From Rhexocercosporidium sp. MPI-PUGE-AT-0058 (Eukaryota; Ascomycota; Leotiomycetes; Helotiales), in NCBI GenBank assembly GCA_020746875.1, contig JAGTJL010000031.1, forward strand, positions 248,001 to 312,000: a stretch of DNA of 64,000 bases, written 5' to 3'. Position 1 is the first letter of the stretch. Each line of letters opens with the position of its first letter. Shown one piece after another: positions 27,237 to 41,029 of the stretch. The position numbers were made by a program, and so were the translations under genes. The notes under the pieces were generated by a model. The model was not told the DNA's origin and made no database searches. It saw only the letters and a program-made list of their open reading frames with translations.

Positions 27237-28477
27237 AGGAGAGTTGTGATGATTAAATGATTTGGATATCTTATGAGATTGAATTGGAAACGCTGGCCGC
27301 AAGCTCAATTTGGGAATCAATGAAATACAATGTCCTGGTCTACATTGGTCGAAAATCTTATCATGGTGACTTGCATTTTTATCGTGAAGGTTCGATGGTA
27401 ATTCGTCTCACCAGAGCTTGTGAGAAAATAGATTGAGACTAAAGGTTGGATGAACGGAAGGCTGGTGATTCTAAGTCCTGGCATTCCTCTGGTTACGTAG
27501 GTATTTTGGGGGCATCGGGAGAAGATTCACTTGGTAACAGGAAACACGATGAATAAACAGAGTTCTACAGAGGCGAAAGGCACAAACGCGCACCGGCAAT
27601 ACAGAAATCAACGCGATTTGAATAGATTCAGCAAGCAGACATCACGCCTGTCTCTGAGGGTCCCACTTGCAACTTTGATTGGGTACGGGGTCATACCCAG
27701 CGCTCCCGGATTCCTAGCCCAAACGTTTCCAGCCTCAGCCTAGCCGTTGCCTAGCCGTGCGTCGCCAGAGCAAATTTGGACTAGCCAAGCCTTGCCTAGC
27801 CATTGAGAACCTAAGATCTGGGTAGCTGAGCTTGGGACAGGGGGGTGGGTCCTGGCACGTGTTAATATGCCGATTGGCCCGTATCCCAACCTAATTTGAA
27901 TGTTCTTTGACGCGCCGATGCATGACTTGAATGCATGTTTTGATCATCTTGTTTAACGCGTTCCCTCTACTACCACTACGCGTTTTTTCCTCAATTCTAT
28001 TGCTATCTATATCATTATTATGACTTCAATATAACCCACGAGGTCTTGTCCGCGACGGCCCTCGGCAAGCTCCGGGGTCACGGGACCTCGCTTCGCCACT
28101 GTCTAGAGCACCTCGCTACTGGCCGTAATAATAGTAAATAATAATAATATAATAATATTAGGCAAATTATACTTATAAAATCAATTTAATATATGAAACA
28201 TAATACGCTAAAAGTATATAAATAAGCTTTGATTTCCTTTTATAAAATTTTGTTTCTATAAGTAATATTAATATTAAGTAAGTTACGGCTCGTTTCGATC
28301 TGATTTTGAGCAGTTTTTAATTTATAAGAAATATGAATAGTCCGTAAAATATTTATTTTAATTGCTTTAGCTTACGATACCGGTGCTTCCGTTGCTCTGG
28401 CAGCCTAGACTTACGCTGTTATAACGATACTAGCTACGAGAGCGGTATAAGAAGTATATAATAATACTTTAATTAAG
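27237..28477. other. 3' flank with CTAGCC repeats, then the border to AT-rich DNA
   Basis: No gene seen. Between about 27715 and 27810 the hexamer CTAGCC recurs at irregular spacing with related GCCTAGCC forms. At about 28127 base composition changes sharply from a GC-rich stretch to TAATAATA-rich DNA, marking the edge of the nested transposon block. Confidence 0.5.
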
Positions 28478-28634
28478 TGTCGTATAGGCACGGGCAGCTG
28501 CTCTTTTGGCACTGCACGTGACCTAATTAGGTTCTGCTACTGTAGACCGCCTTCAGGAGAATAACTGTTTTCTCCTAATTTTTAAAGCTTTTAAAATAAT
28601 AATTAATTACTTTAATTTAATTATAATTACTTAT

Positions 28635-28850
28635 TATAAAATGGCGATTCTAGCCAGGAAATGATACCTAAAGCGTTATTTAAGGAACTAAGTATACAAC
28701 TTTTAAAAGTTCGTATAAAAAGCCTTTCCTTCATATAAAATTAAAAGAATTAAATACTTTTCCACTTTAAATCTTAACCTTTAAAATTATTAAACTCCTT
28801 GCCTAATGCTTTTCGTTATACTTTCTTCTTTATTTATTATAGCTTTCATA
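28635..28850 (+). repeat. Gypsy-1 5' LTR (216 bp)
   Basis: Begins TATAAAATGGCGATTCTAGC (ancestral TG start changed to TA) and ends AGCTTTCATA. Pairs with 40814-41029 at equal length without indels, differing mainly by C/T and G/A transitions. Confidence 0.9.
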
Positions 28851-31800
28851 TTAATAACTTACGCAAGGAGAAAATCGTACGGATTCGTTTTTATACGACT
28901 TATATAAAAGCATCTCGATTCGCAATTAAGATTATTTATTAAAACCAGAAATTTATAATTTTCCGCTCCCTAAATCAAATACTTCTTTTTTTCTTCTAGA
29001 AAGACTTAATAATTAACGATAACACGAGAATTAAATTTAAATTAAAATAGCTCATCTCGGCAATCCGCTAATAAAGCTCAAACGGCCGAATCTAATTCTT
29101 CAAAAAAACGCCGGAAATTATAAACTGTAAATAAAAAAACTAAAAGAAATATTATTAGCCTTATATTTCAAATTAAAGCGTCTCTTAACAATTCGGAATA
29201 CGAAAAGTAAATTTTAATTTAAACTGAAATCGCTAAGTAATCCGAACTCTTAGTTTTAAAGTTCTTATTAATATTAATTTTAATTTATAATATCTTATTA
29301 AAATAAACCAGATATACGTTAACTGAAATTAACCGAAAGATTAATAAATCTATTAAACCGGAACTAATAAGCCGAGATCAGAAATCAATAAAGAATAAAA
29401 ACCCACGAATATCGTCAGTATCCGATAATAAAAATAATTAATATATATTTTTACTATTTACGGAATTTCCTGAGTTCCCGAACTCCGATCGAATTAAATT
29501 AAATATTAAAGTAAAGCCGGAAACCTTCTAAATTCGATTATTTTTATTCTTCTTAGACTTATCAGATACTTTAATTAGCAGTTCTACAGAACTCTTAAAC
29601 CTAAGTCTCGAAAACTCGGAAATTATATCAGAAACTGAAAGGAACTTACGAGATATAATTGCTAGCGACATCAATTACTTCCTTCGAGGGATCATACCTT
29701 TCCCCGGGTCAGTAAGTATGCTTTTTTTCTCGGGAGCAAATATCTTGGATTTTCTAGAGCGATACGTAGAGATTAGCATAAATTACAGAGTATTAAAGAA
29801 TAATTAAGTTATTCGTCTGCCTTAATATTACGATAACTTCCGATAAAATATTATTAAGACTCTCCCGGAATAAAAAAATAAGAAAAAATAAAAAGCACTA
29901 GCGAAAATATTAAAATCGAAATTCAAAGAGTATAATCGATAACAAATCCGAGAGTTAATGAATTTTCTCCGAGAATTTATTATAATTTAACGTACCGCTG
30001 CAGATTTCAAGAGCTACTATCGACTTTATTCTTAAGTCTTAAAGGCTCTTATATACCGGAAAATCCTTAGCAAAGTCGATTAAAGCAGACTCTTTCTCCT
30101 AAAATTACCGGCTTTCTCTCGAAATAAAATTATTAAATAACTCAAGATCGATGACTCTAAACCGGAATCTTATAAGAAAAAGTATTCCGAATTTATAAAA
30201 CACGTTCTTAAAATAATCAAAAATAAGTAAACGATAAAAGCTTTTCAGCGAAAGAAATAATTAATAACGTCGTATACGAAAGAAATTCAGGACTTAATAA
30301 AAGAATATACTTAATTTTTAACAGTCACCGAAGTAGCAAAAAAGGCACCCGTCACGCTACTTTTCTCGGAAAAAGCTAAGATAAATACTAATAAAATAAA
30401 AGCTTTAATTGCAAAAATAACTAACTTGAAAATAAACTTTATCTATTTTAAATTAAACTAACTTTTGAATACGAAGCTTCACGTTTTAGAGTTTAATCTT
30501 GAGAATCGAATCTTACTTTAATATACCTAATATAAGTTCACTAGTCCCGGGTACTTTTAGTAAGATAACAGAAGCGAAATAATAAATTTAAGCGAAAACG
30601 TTAATATTAATATAATAAAATACGAGAATAAAATATATAACTTCTATAATAATTAATTCGAAAGCCTATTATATAAATTCAGAGATTAGTATCTCTTTTT
30701 TCATTACTTCATTAATAATAACGTCTGCTATATTAATAAGTATAAGAAAATCTATATTAAATCGCACTGAGAAGATATTTAACTAGCTCAGAAAAAGTCG
30801 AGATAATCCTAAATCGCAGCGATTCGATAAAAAACTAATAGCACGGAATACGATAAGAACCTGAAAGCACGCAAATCTAATTATTTAATTTATATTATCG
30901 AAAAACAACCGGAAAAAGTAGATTCGGCCTCGGAGAATCGGTTAAGCAATTCTCTTAACGTGAATATTATATAAAAGAGAAGTTAAATTAGTTTCGAAAG
31001 CCCTTTAGTATTAATTAATACGACCGGAGCTAGAAAGAAATTAATAAATATAAAGAAACTATGCTTTATATTTTCGGCAAGAAAACAAAATTATAAAATA
31101 CTTTTAAATAAAGCGAATAAGGAATTAAGAAGAATTAGCGAAATTAACGAGAATAATAAGATAAAAAACGATTTTACTAGTTTTAAAATTAAAATCATAA
31201 TTAAACGCTTAATTAAAGGAAAAAAATTAGTTAGAGTTTTAAAGAAAGAAAAATAAATAAATCAATACATTTCGATCGCAGCTTAAGAGCGAGTAATAAA
31301 GAATATTATAAATTAAAACTTGAACTTCAAGTTAAGAGATTTATACGGATTATAATCGCGTTAAGATTAGATAATAAACCGCCAAATCTTAATCGTCCTT
31401 ACCGAAGGAGGATACGAGGTCGAAATTATACTTGTAAATAACGAAAAGGCGTCTTAATCGAACTCAGAATTAAATAAGCTTTTTGCTAAAATAATCAATC
31501 TCGTAAAATTATTTAAAAAGTCTTTTAAAGAAAGAAAAGTTTTAATTAATACAATCGCTAAACGAACTGAAATTATTCGCAATTGCTTAGAAATAGCCAT
31601 ATAAATACCGAAATTACAAGTCACGGTAGTAAAACGAATTAAAAGCAAAGCTACGATCGACTACGGAGCAGAAATTAATATAATAAATCAAGTTATAGCA
31701 GAAGAAGTAAGACTCTTAATTTTAAATCACAAAGCTTTAACGTTTATTATTATTACCGGAAATAAATTTATATTCGCGAGTTATATTCAGAATATAATAA

Positions 31801-34800
31801 TAAATATTAAAAGAATTAAAAATCATACCGATTTCATAATTATTAATAACGTAAGCTACGATATTTTACTAAATATACCATTCATCTTAGAAAGTCGTAT
31901 GAGTTTCGATTACTTTAAGAATAAAATTATACAAGTAATTTTTTTAAATATAAAAAGAATAGCGACTAAAAGAGTTATAATTGCTAAAGATAAAGCGGAG
32001 TACGAAAACGAAACGGAAAACGTCTAACCAGTATACGCATTAAAGAAAATATTAGTTTTTAAGAAAACTTAAATAATTTAGATTTAAAAGATTTCATTAA
32101 TAATCCGAGATTATTAATTAAAAATAGAATTTTAAGAGATTTTACAAGCGTTTCGGATCTTCGGTTATTATCAGAAAAAGCAAGAATAAAAAGAAAAGAA
32201 TATAAAATTCTTAATCCCGAATCAAGAATTAAATATTAACTAAAATTAAAGATTTTCGCGTTTTAATTAAATAAAAATAAAAAAGACTTCTTCTTTATAT
32301 TCAATAGTTATCTACTTAAAGCCTTACCGTTAAAGTCGATAAAGATTAATATATTATATAAAAAGAAAGCCGATAAAGTAAAGCTAATTAATTTAAGGAA
32401 AATAAATAAGAATATACTTAAAGGAATTGATAACTAGTTCGAAGAAGACGAAAAAGCAAGGCTACTCTGCTCAGAAGGCAAATTTAATAACTTTATTATT
32501 AGAAAGTTCTCCGAGTTAGCGATAAGAAATAAGTTAACGAAAGAACAGTTTAAATAATTAATTATTAAAAAATAAATCTTAGAATAAAAATAAAAACTCT
32601 TTTACGAAACGCTTTTAAATTAGGAAGCGGCATTAGCTTTCGATTAAATTTATTTAAAAAGAATTAAAAAAGAAGTTTTACTGCCTTTAGAAATTAAAAT
32701 AATACCGCATAAAGCGTAGCAAGAAAAATCTTTTCTTATATTAAAAGCTTTATAAGACAAGATTATCTCGATACTAAAAAAAAAACTAAAGCAAGGAATT
32801 CTAAAATAATATTATAAACTATATAAGAATAAATAGTTTTTCGTAACCAAGAAAGAAAAAAGATCATATCGACTTATTACAGCCGTAATAGAAATAAATA
32901 AAATTATAATACGAGATACGAATATTCTATTAAATATTAATTAATTCTCAACCGAATTTGCTAGATTAATTATAATATCACTAATAAACCTTTTCTCAAA
33001 GTATAACCAATTCTTATTACACGCTCAATCAAAGGACATAACAGCGATTCATACCCTAATTAGCTTATTCCGAATAACGAGACTTCCTCAAAAAGTAATT
33101 AATTCGATCGCTCAGTTCGTACGAGTAATTTATAAGATTCTTTTAGATTATATTCTTCATATAATCTTATCTTATATAAATAATATAAGAATCAAAGATT
33201 CTATATTATTTTATAATAATAAAAAAATATTATCAAGAATCCGGAGATTTATTATAAAACACATTTAAAACTTAAATAAGGTATTAATACGCTTCGAGAG
33301 AGCAGAGGCGACTATCGGACCGAAGTCCTAATACTGCTTACCCGAGTTAAAAATTATAAGATACGTCACGAATAATAAAAAGCGGCACCTAAAGATATCG
33401 AAAATTTCGAAAATTTACGAATAAAAGCGATATAAAAGCGTAATTAAAATAAGAGCGTTTATTAAGATTATAATATATTACTGCCTTTAAATTAAAAACT
33501 TCTCTACTATCGCGGCACCGATTTACGCTATAATAAAAAAAGAAGTTAAGTTCGCTTAATTAAAACCCTAAAAAAAAGCTATATAATTATTAAAAAATAC
33601 GCTTTTTAATACACCCGCCTTAATCAAGATTAATTACAAGCCCGAAGAAGGCAAAATTATCCTGACAACAGATATTAGCAAGATAAGTTAAAAAGCGATC
33701 CTTCAATAACTAAATAAAAATAAAAAAAAGCACCCTGCGCGATTCGAGAATAAACTATAAACGAAAGCCGAGAGCCAATACGATGCCATAAAGAAAGAGT
33801 ACCGAAAAGCTCTTAAAGTAATAAAGAAAATACGAAATGAGCTTTACGAGGTATATTTCATCCTTAAAACCGACGCTAAAATTCTTATAAAACAATTCAA
33901 TAATACAGCAAGCGATTTACCCGAGGCGCTATTAATAAACTAAATTGCTTAAATACGACTAATAAACTTTAAAATCAAATACATCCCTAAGGACAAAAAC
34001 ACAATAGCAAATAAACTATTTAAACAGGAAAAAGAATATTCTTCGGATATTATAAAATAATAAGAGCAAGACATTAACGAATAAATTACAACCGAATTAA
34101 AAGTAATTATAATATTTAAGATAATAACAAAAAGATTAATAAGCCCGGACTATAACTCCTAAGAGCGAATTCTTAACGACACTTACTCTAACGACTCGGA
34201 AGAGATCGCCCGCTTCTTAATAAACCTTAAACGCCCGGTTATAATTAAATTAAGTGATTTTAAACGCTTTAAGAATAAAGCTCTTTAATATCTCGTTCGC
34301 AACCGCAATCTATACAAAAAAGCTAATAATATATACTCAATAAAGCTTATAATAAACAGTAAGGCTAAGCGGCATCAAGTCATCTCTGAGTACTATAAAA
34401 AAAGCGGATATCGAGAAGAAGAAATAATATATCATCGCTTTACTAAATATTTTTTCTAATAAAGTTCATTTAAAAACTACAAGGCTTTCTGCAAGAGCTG
34501 TATAAGTTATCAAAAATAGAAAGCAAAAAAAGAAAAGAATCCTTTATACTTTACGTAACTTATAAGAATATTTAAGAAAATAAGCTTAAATATCGCACGA
34601 GTTCTAATTATAAATAATAAAAAGAAATATTTTATCCTTATAAAAGAAGATTTATCAAAATAAATTAAAGAAAAAACCTTAAGTTTAGCTATAATAAAAG
34701 AAATAGCAAAATTCTTTTAAGAAAATCTTATTTGCCGCCATAAATTATTTAAAAGATTAATTATTAATAAAAAACCGGAAAATAAAAGAATCGCTCATAC

Positions 34801-36199
34801 CTTTATAACTAAATATAATATTAAAAAAATTTAAATCTCGGCGTATAATTCTAAAAGTAACAGAATAGCAAAAAGAGCTTATCGAGACATTCTAAATAAC
34901 TTCTTTAAAGCAATAAGAAAAGGCTTTTATTATTAAATACGAAAATTCTCGTATATTTTATTCGCTTTACGGACGTCTATTCATCAGCTAATAAGAATAA
35001 CACTATTCTTCTTATTATATAAACAAGAGCTTATATTACCTCTTAAAAATAAATTCTTAATCTAAAGAATATTTAATTACGGATAAATTAAGACGAAAAA
35101 GAATCTCTTAATAATAAAATACCGATAATTAGAATTACGTAATAAAAATATCCAAGAAATTATCTTACGGAAAAAACGATATAAAGAAGTAAGCAAAGCA
35201 CTCTAAGATAAAACGAAAAATATGAAAAATATACCGATTCGAGAAGAAGATTTAATTCTAACGTACAATATAAAGCGTGCAATCGATCTCTCGGCAGATA
35301 ATAAGCTTAATTATCAGTAGCTAAGATCGTTCCGAGTATCGAAAGCAAATAATAAGAAAAGTTATTACTTTCTTCGCGAACTCGATAGAGTTCTTTTATA
35401 AAGCATTTTTCCAGCAAATCGATTAAAACGATTCTACTAACGAGACTAAATCTTATTTCTACTAGATCTAGATCTTCAAACTAGTTCCGAAGACTTAAAC
35501 GAAAAGTCAGATAATAATAAATTCGAAGATTCTGAAATCGAAATTATATTATTAACAACTAAAGAGCGCTAAACTTTATCTCGCATTTAAATTATTCTTC
35601 TTTTACTAACGTAAGCTCAAAAAGCCGCTTATAAGACTGTTTCTTTTTAATTCCTTATATATTTTCATTTCTTCGGAAATAAAATTACTTCCGATTATAA
35701 TTAAAAATAAGTATTTTAATAATTTTTGTAATTTGCAATTTTATTTGTTTTTTTTCATTTATTCTCTTTTAATTATATTACGCGTATTTCCAAGCATTTC
35801 AAACGCCTTATTACGTTTCGTCTTTTATTTTTTTATTTTTTTTATTTTAAAAGCTTTCTCTTCTAAACTTTAATATAAAAAGCTTAATCTTATATATTTT
35901 CCCTTTTTCTTAAATCGTTAATTGCTCTCTTTTATTAATAATTATTACTTCTTAAGCAAAATTAAAATACCTCTCGCTTAAAATTATTTATTTGCTTTAT
36001 TTGATTTAAAATCACGTGTATTTATTTAAAAAGCAAATATTATAAAAAGCACTAGTTTCCTAATTAAAAATAAGCTAATAACTTTATTATATATCGCAAA
36101 AAAAGAAGTAGCTCTTTAAGGCGAAAAGATTAATAAGCTCGCTTAAGGAATACTTAAACTAATCTTCCTCATATCTCACTTCTAATCCCTTATATTAAT

Positions 36200-39100
36200 T
36201 ATATTAAATTTCAAGAATCCTCGATCTGGGCCACGTCCCCGCAAAAAACCTCAAAAGCCACCTTAAGTCGAGAAATCCAGCCGATTTTAACTTGTAATCC
36301 CGGATTAAAAATCAAAATTACCTACAAAAATACTACTTAAACTAAACCGAATAAGAAGCCGGCCAAAAGCAACTTATAATCCCGGCTTATTAATTATAAA
36401 ACGTATCGCCATTAGCCCAGCGGCTATAATAAGAGATATATTAAATAACGAAATCTAAGAAATTACCGAACTTTTATCCAGATTTAATTTAATCGAAAGT
36501 TCAAGCGCTAAAAGCTTTAAGAAACCAGTTACGCTAATAAAATCTAAATCTAAAGTTATTACGAAGCGAACTCGTGATCCCAGATTAAGACTCGTGCTTT
36601 TTATTCTTTTTAAAAGAAGAACGTTAACTTCGACTGCCGAAATTAAAAAAGTCTTTAATACTCTTAAGCCAAATAAGAAACGACTCTTAATAAGTATAAG
36701 AAATAAGAGTATTAAGCAAGCTTTAAAAGTAAAAAATAATAATTTCGTTAATTAATACGATATAACTATTAAGCACTTAATAAAAGAAAAAAATTCAATA
36801 AAAAAGAATATAACCGAAGTAATAAAAACTTTTACGACCGAGTCCAAAATATAATAAACAAAAAAGATAAGCGGTTTAAGAGTAAAAAGAAGCTTAATCG
36901 TTTGCTTATTTCGAATCGAGCAAAGATATTTCGAAAATATTATATAAAAGTAATAAATAAGAATAAAGCCCGAGGGCAGCTTACTACGTTAGTAAAGAAA
37001 GTCAAGCCGTTTCCCTTAATAATTAAAGCTTTAAATAAGTTTATCTTCAATAAAGCTTAGCTAAAGCGGATCGAAGGAAGAAGCGCGTTAAAAGATCGAA
37101 AGAGTATTAGGCTTTCGCCTAGCATTATTAATCAATACTAAACAGCGCAAAAAGATAACGCAGACTTCCTTAAGAAAATCCAGACTCTTCTATCAAATAA
37201 AGCCCTCGCTAAGATTAAATTTAAAGTTTCTCGTTATAAGCTCTTTATTTCTATAAATAAGAATAAAACTATATTATTAGAAGACTTTTTAAATAAAAGC
37301 AAGACGTATATTTTTATAATTATTAAGTAAGAAATTATTTTTAAAAAAGCAAAATAATTAATTACAACTCCTGATCCCGAATCAGAAATCGCCGCTTTTT
37401 AAGCAATTAGTTTAACGTCTCCGACCCCGGATCTTAAATTAAAAACTAAAGCTCTTAAAACAGTCGAATAATTAATCGCGACTCCTGATCCCGGATTAAA
37501 AGTTGATAAAGTTATAAACCTAGCCCCGCTTTCTATAATTTCTATATCCCTTTTCTCTGAACTTTTAATTGATTTTTCCGAGTCTTATAAGCCGATCGAA
37601 GTCCCTTTAATTAATAATCCTAGCCCAGAAGTCGAAGAGCCCGTGATTTCAGATCTTTTAAAGAATCTCGTGCTAAATCTTATGCTAAAGTCCAGTTAAT
37701 AAAAAGAAACTCGGATTTCTATATTAACTAAATCCCCAAAAGAAATTATAAAAAAACCAACTCCGGTTCTTTTTACAGACTAATTCCCCGACCTAGCCCC
37801 GCTTGATATTATTAGCTATAATTCGTTAGCTAAACTTCCTCCGGAATAATTAAATAACCAGCTTACTTATATAATTTTTAATTTTCCTAAAGAACTATAA
37901 GATTTCATTATTGAATGCATAAACGCCGAGCGAGGTCGACTTCGGAAGAATACTTTCAAAGCAAGAGTTAAGCTAATAGAAGAGAATTTACTAGCTGCAG
38001 CGATAAACCGTATCCAGCGTCATACTTCAAAACTTCGTGCGCTTCTTAAAGCCGAATTTAACCTTATTTATATTATAAGTATTATAAAGCCAGCTAAAAG
38101 TATTATCAAAAGAATCTATAATCCCGGATTAGAGATCGCTATTAAAGTTTTCTTAAAAAAAAGATATAATATATCTAATATCGAGCTGAATACTGAAAGC
38201 TATTATTATAAGATTCCAGAATTAATTAAAGTTATCTTAGAATTCGGAGACCCGTTCGAGATAAATTCATTACTAGCGGTCCGCTTGCGATTCGCAAAGT
38301 ATCTCATTATAAAACGAATCGACGCATAAGAAGAAAAGGAAAAAGAGACAATATACGCGTTTCATATTCGATACTTCGTAGATTATTATAATATATTATA
38401 AAAAAGATTAAAAGTTACGAAAATCTAAAAAAATATCTAATAATTCAGAAATTATAAAAGAAACCCGGAAACTTTTCGCCTTAATCCTAGCTTTATTAGA
38501 ATATTTAAAAAGTTTAAAAACGCGGAAAATATAAAATATAAAATATAATTAAGCTATTCGAACTTCAAACTAACCGCAGAAGCCTTAATATAAGCTTCGA
38601 ATCTAAGATAAACTAGAGACCTTCGAGAGCGATACTTAATATTAAAAGCACTTAATATACTCGAGAAGTCTGATCACTCCGTCTTAAACTTCCCGTTTAA
38701 TACTAAGTATATCTTCTCTTCCGGTTTTAAAAAAGCTAAACTTATTAATTTTTTTAAATCAGAATTCGAAATATATTAATTTTACTACCGGGATACAAGT
38801 AAGATTAATCCGCTAATTGCTTTTATATATAATATAATCTATAATATTTCCTAGTAATATCTTCGCTAAGATTATAAATTATATCTTATTACTTTAACAA
38901 GTCGAAAAGACAATAATCCCAGATTTATTACTTATCCTAAAATTCCGATTTATCCCGGAATTAAAGCTTACAACGTAATTAACTTTACAAAAGCTAATAT
39001 TAAGGACGACTAAAAAGCTAAATTTACTCGTGATCCCGGATCAAGAATTACGCCGATAGCTTCACGAATTCTTAATTACTATTTCATTCTGATTAGCCAA

Positions 39101-40600
39101 GTATTTATTAAATATATTTCCGGTTACTCTACCTTCCATTTGCACATCGATATCGTTACTAATAAGAAGTCGAATAAGCGTTTCTATATTATCAATTCAG
39201 AAAAGAAAAGCGCGATTTCGAAATACGCTTAATACGTTCAAATTAAGGACTCTTTATTTAGATCGCTTAAAAACAATATACCTTCATTTTCGCTTCTAAT
39301 AAAATAAGAATTTATCTTACGCTTAGCTACTAGAACGGAACGAAAAAACGTCATAAGCTTTATCGCATTCTTCAATAACTATATTACGATTATAAACGAA
39401 CATAATCTAAAAAATAAAATCTCAATAAATAAGCTTATATTATCTGTCCTCCGATTATAACATCCCCCGGTCCCTCGATAAGAAATAAAATCAAAGACTT
39501 ACGCACTATTCTCGGCTATAATTTCTGTAACAAGACTAAGCCCGTTATCTGATACTTTTATAAAACGACTACCTTAAACTAACCTCTTTATTATCAAAGA
39601 AGCCCGCTACCTCTTTAATCTTAAAAGAAAAGAATTATCCGCATATCTTCAAGAGTATAAGTCCCTCCAATATATTATTACATATAAAGCCTAAATTCAG
39701 GTTCGAGAGCGAGAAAAGCAATTATATAAAAAAAAATCTTAAGCACTCCAAACCGGAAAAACTAAACTTATTAAAGCTAATAATATCGTCGATCTCATAG
39801 TCTTAGAAAAGCTGAATAAGGCAAGTTATAACGTTAAGATAAAAGAACTCTTAAGATAATCGAAGTCGGAAGATATTTTAAACTAAAACTCGAAGAATAA
39901 AGTTATAACTAATCCAATTCTTGATCCCGAACTATAAGTCGCCGTAAGCGAAAAAGCATTTATATTAACGCTTAACGCAAGTCTTAAAACAAATCTAAAG
40001 CGAACCTTTAATCCCGTGAATAAAAATAAGTAAGAAACCGTAATTATAACCTTTAATCCCGGCTCAAGAATTACGGCTTTTAAGATCTAGCACGCTATTC
40101 TTGAAAAACTAATTATAATAAAAGAAGTTATAAGATCAAGTTTAAGAATTATAAGTTTTAAGGAAATCGACTTAAGAAATAAGGCTCGAAGAGAGGCTCG
40201 AAGAGCAAAGAACGATAAGCTCATGAATCGACTGATAGCAGAAGATATTGCCGCGACTTATGAAGTATTAACCGATAGATCCTCAAGCCTTCCTAATAAG
40301 CTAAAAATTAAGCTCAGTCTTAAGATTAATAATCCAAGACTTAAAAAACTAACGATATTTTCCCAGAGACCACCTATTCTTATTATTAAGCTTTAGCTAT
40401 CGGAAAATATCTTTTATAATAATAACGGCAAATTACAAAAAAGTAGATCGAAGAAGGTTAATTACGTTTTACTTACTCCAAAAGAAGACTTAAACGAAAA
40501 TAAGTTTCTTATTCTTAAAGCGAAAAACAAGCGTAATACCGAAGCAACTTCAGCCCGAGTTACAAAAAAAGGCAAGAAGCACCCCTAAGCCCGGATCATA
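36200..40600 (+). pseudogene. Accessory reading frame of Gypsy-1 downstream of integrase (unknown product)
   Basis: Plus-strand frame that stays coding-like for over 4 kb if RIP-type stops are read through: long Lys/Ser/Leu-rich stretches such as HLHIDIVTNKKSNKRFYIIN near 39140-39200 and a charged C-terminal region (KARREARRAKNDKLMNRLI near 40170-40230). A short motif close to T-x-(D/N)-P-G-(S/L)-x-I recurs; its Asp/Asn codon is at 36296, 37373, 38120, 39032, 39923, 40010 and 40055 in one frame, with others at 36576 and 37486 in other frames. Gag, protease, RT, RNase H and integrase are already present upstream, so this is additional. No membrane or envelope-like domain is visible. I do not recognise the product. 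Confidence 0.5.
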
Positions 40601-40813
40601 AATCGGTATATATTACTGATCAGCCAAACCTCTTTCTTTTATTTGTTTCGATATAAGCTAAAAAAAATATTAAAATAAAAAAGTCTAGCGTTATCTTTTT
40701 TTTATTTTAAAAAAATATCCTTCTCTTTTTTCTTTCCTTCCTTCTTCTGACAAGCCGAGCCATAAGCAAGCGGAAGTAATCGGAGGCGACCACTTATTAT
40801 AATTAAAAACGGA

Positions 40814-41029
40814 TATAAAATAGCGATTTTAGCCAAGAAATAATACCTAAAGCGTTATTTAAAGAACTAAGCATATAACCTTTAAAAGTTCGTATAAAAG
40901 GCCTTTCCCTTATATAAAATTAAAAGAATTGAACACTTTTCTACCTTAAATCTTAACCCTTAAAGTTACTAAACTCCTTGCCTGATACCTTTCGCCGTGC
41001 TTCCTTCTTTATTTATTATAGCCTTCATA
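40814..41029 (+). repeat. Gypsy-1 3' LTR (216 bp)
   Basis: Starts TATAAAATAGCGATTTTAGC and ends GCCTTCATA, followed by the TTAT duplication (41030-41033) and then the remainder of the Copia-2 LTR. Confidence 0.9.

Larger units (their letters stand above)
28635..41029 (+). mobile_element. Gypsy-1: 12.4-kb Ty3/gypsy element with 216-bp LTRs and an accessory frame
   Basis: LTRs 28635-28850 and 40814-41029 are both 216 bp; TTAT duplications flank it at 28631-28634 and 41030-41033. Plus-strand domains in order: gag (about 29700-30500; FLERYVEISINYRVLKNN-type), degraded CCHC region (about 30715), aspartic protease (about 31660-31900, GAEINIINQ), RT (about 32600-33330), RNase H (about 33640-34040, ending IPKDKNTIANKLF), and integrase (about 34400-35450: ICRHKLFKRLIINKKPENK, then the long C-terminus ending FPANRLKRFY). 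After integrase 4-5 kb of further coding-like DNA precede the 3' LTR. Most gypsy elements are 5-8 kb, so this one is unusually long. Heavily mutated by RIP; no intact product. Confidence 0.88.

Noticed and set aside
28040..28126. GC-rich stretch resembling the end of the Gypsy-2 LTR
   Set aside because: Only a few short words in common (CACGGGAC, CTTCGC) and no alignable order.
31454..31648. 64-codon minus-strand frame
   Set aside because: Antisense to the Gypsy-1 protease region; the plus strand carries the recognisable domain.
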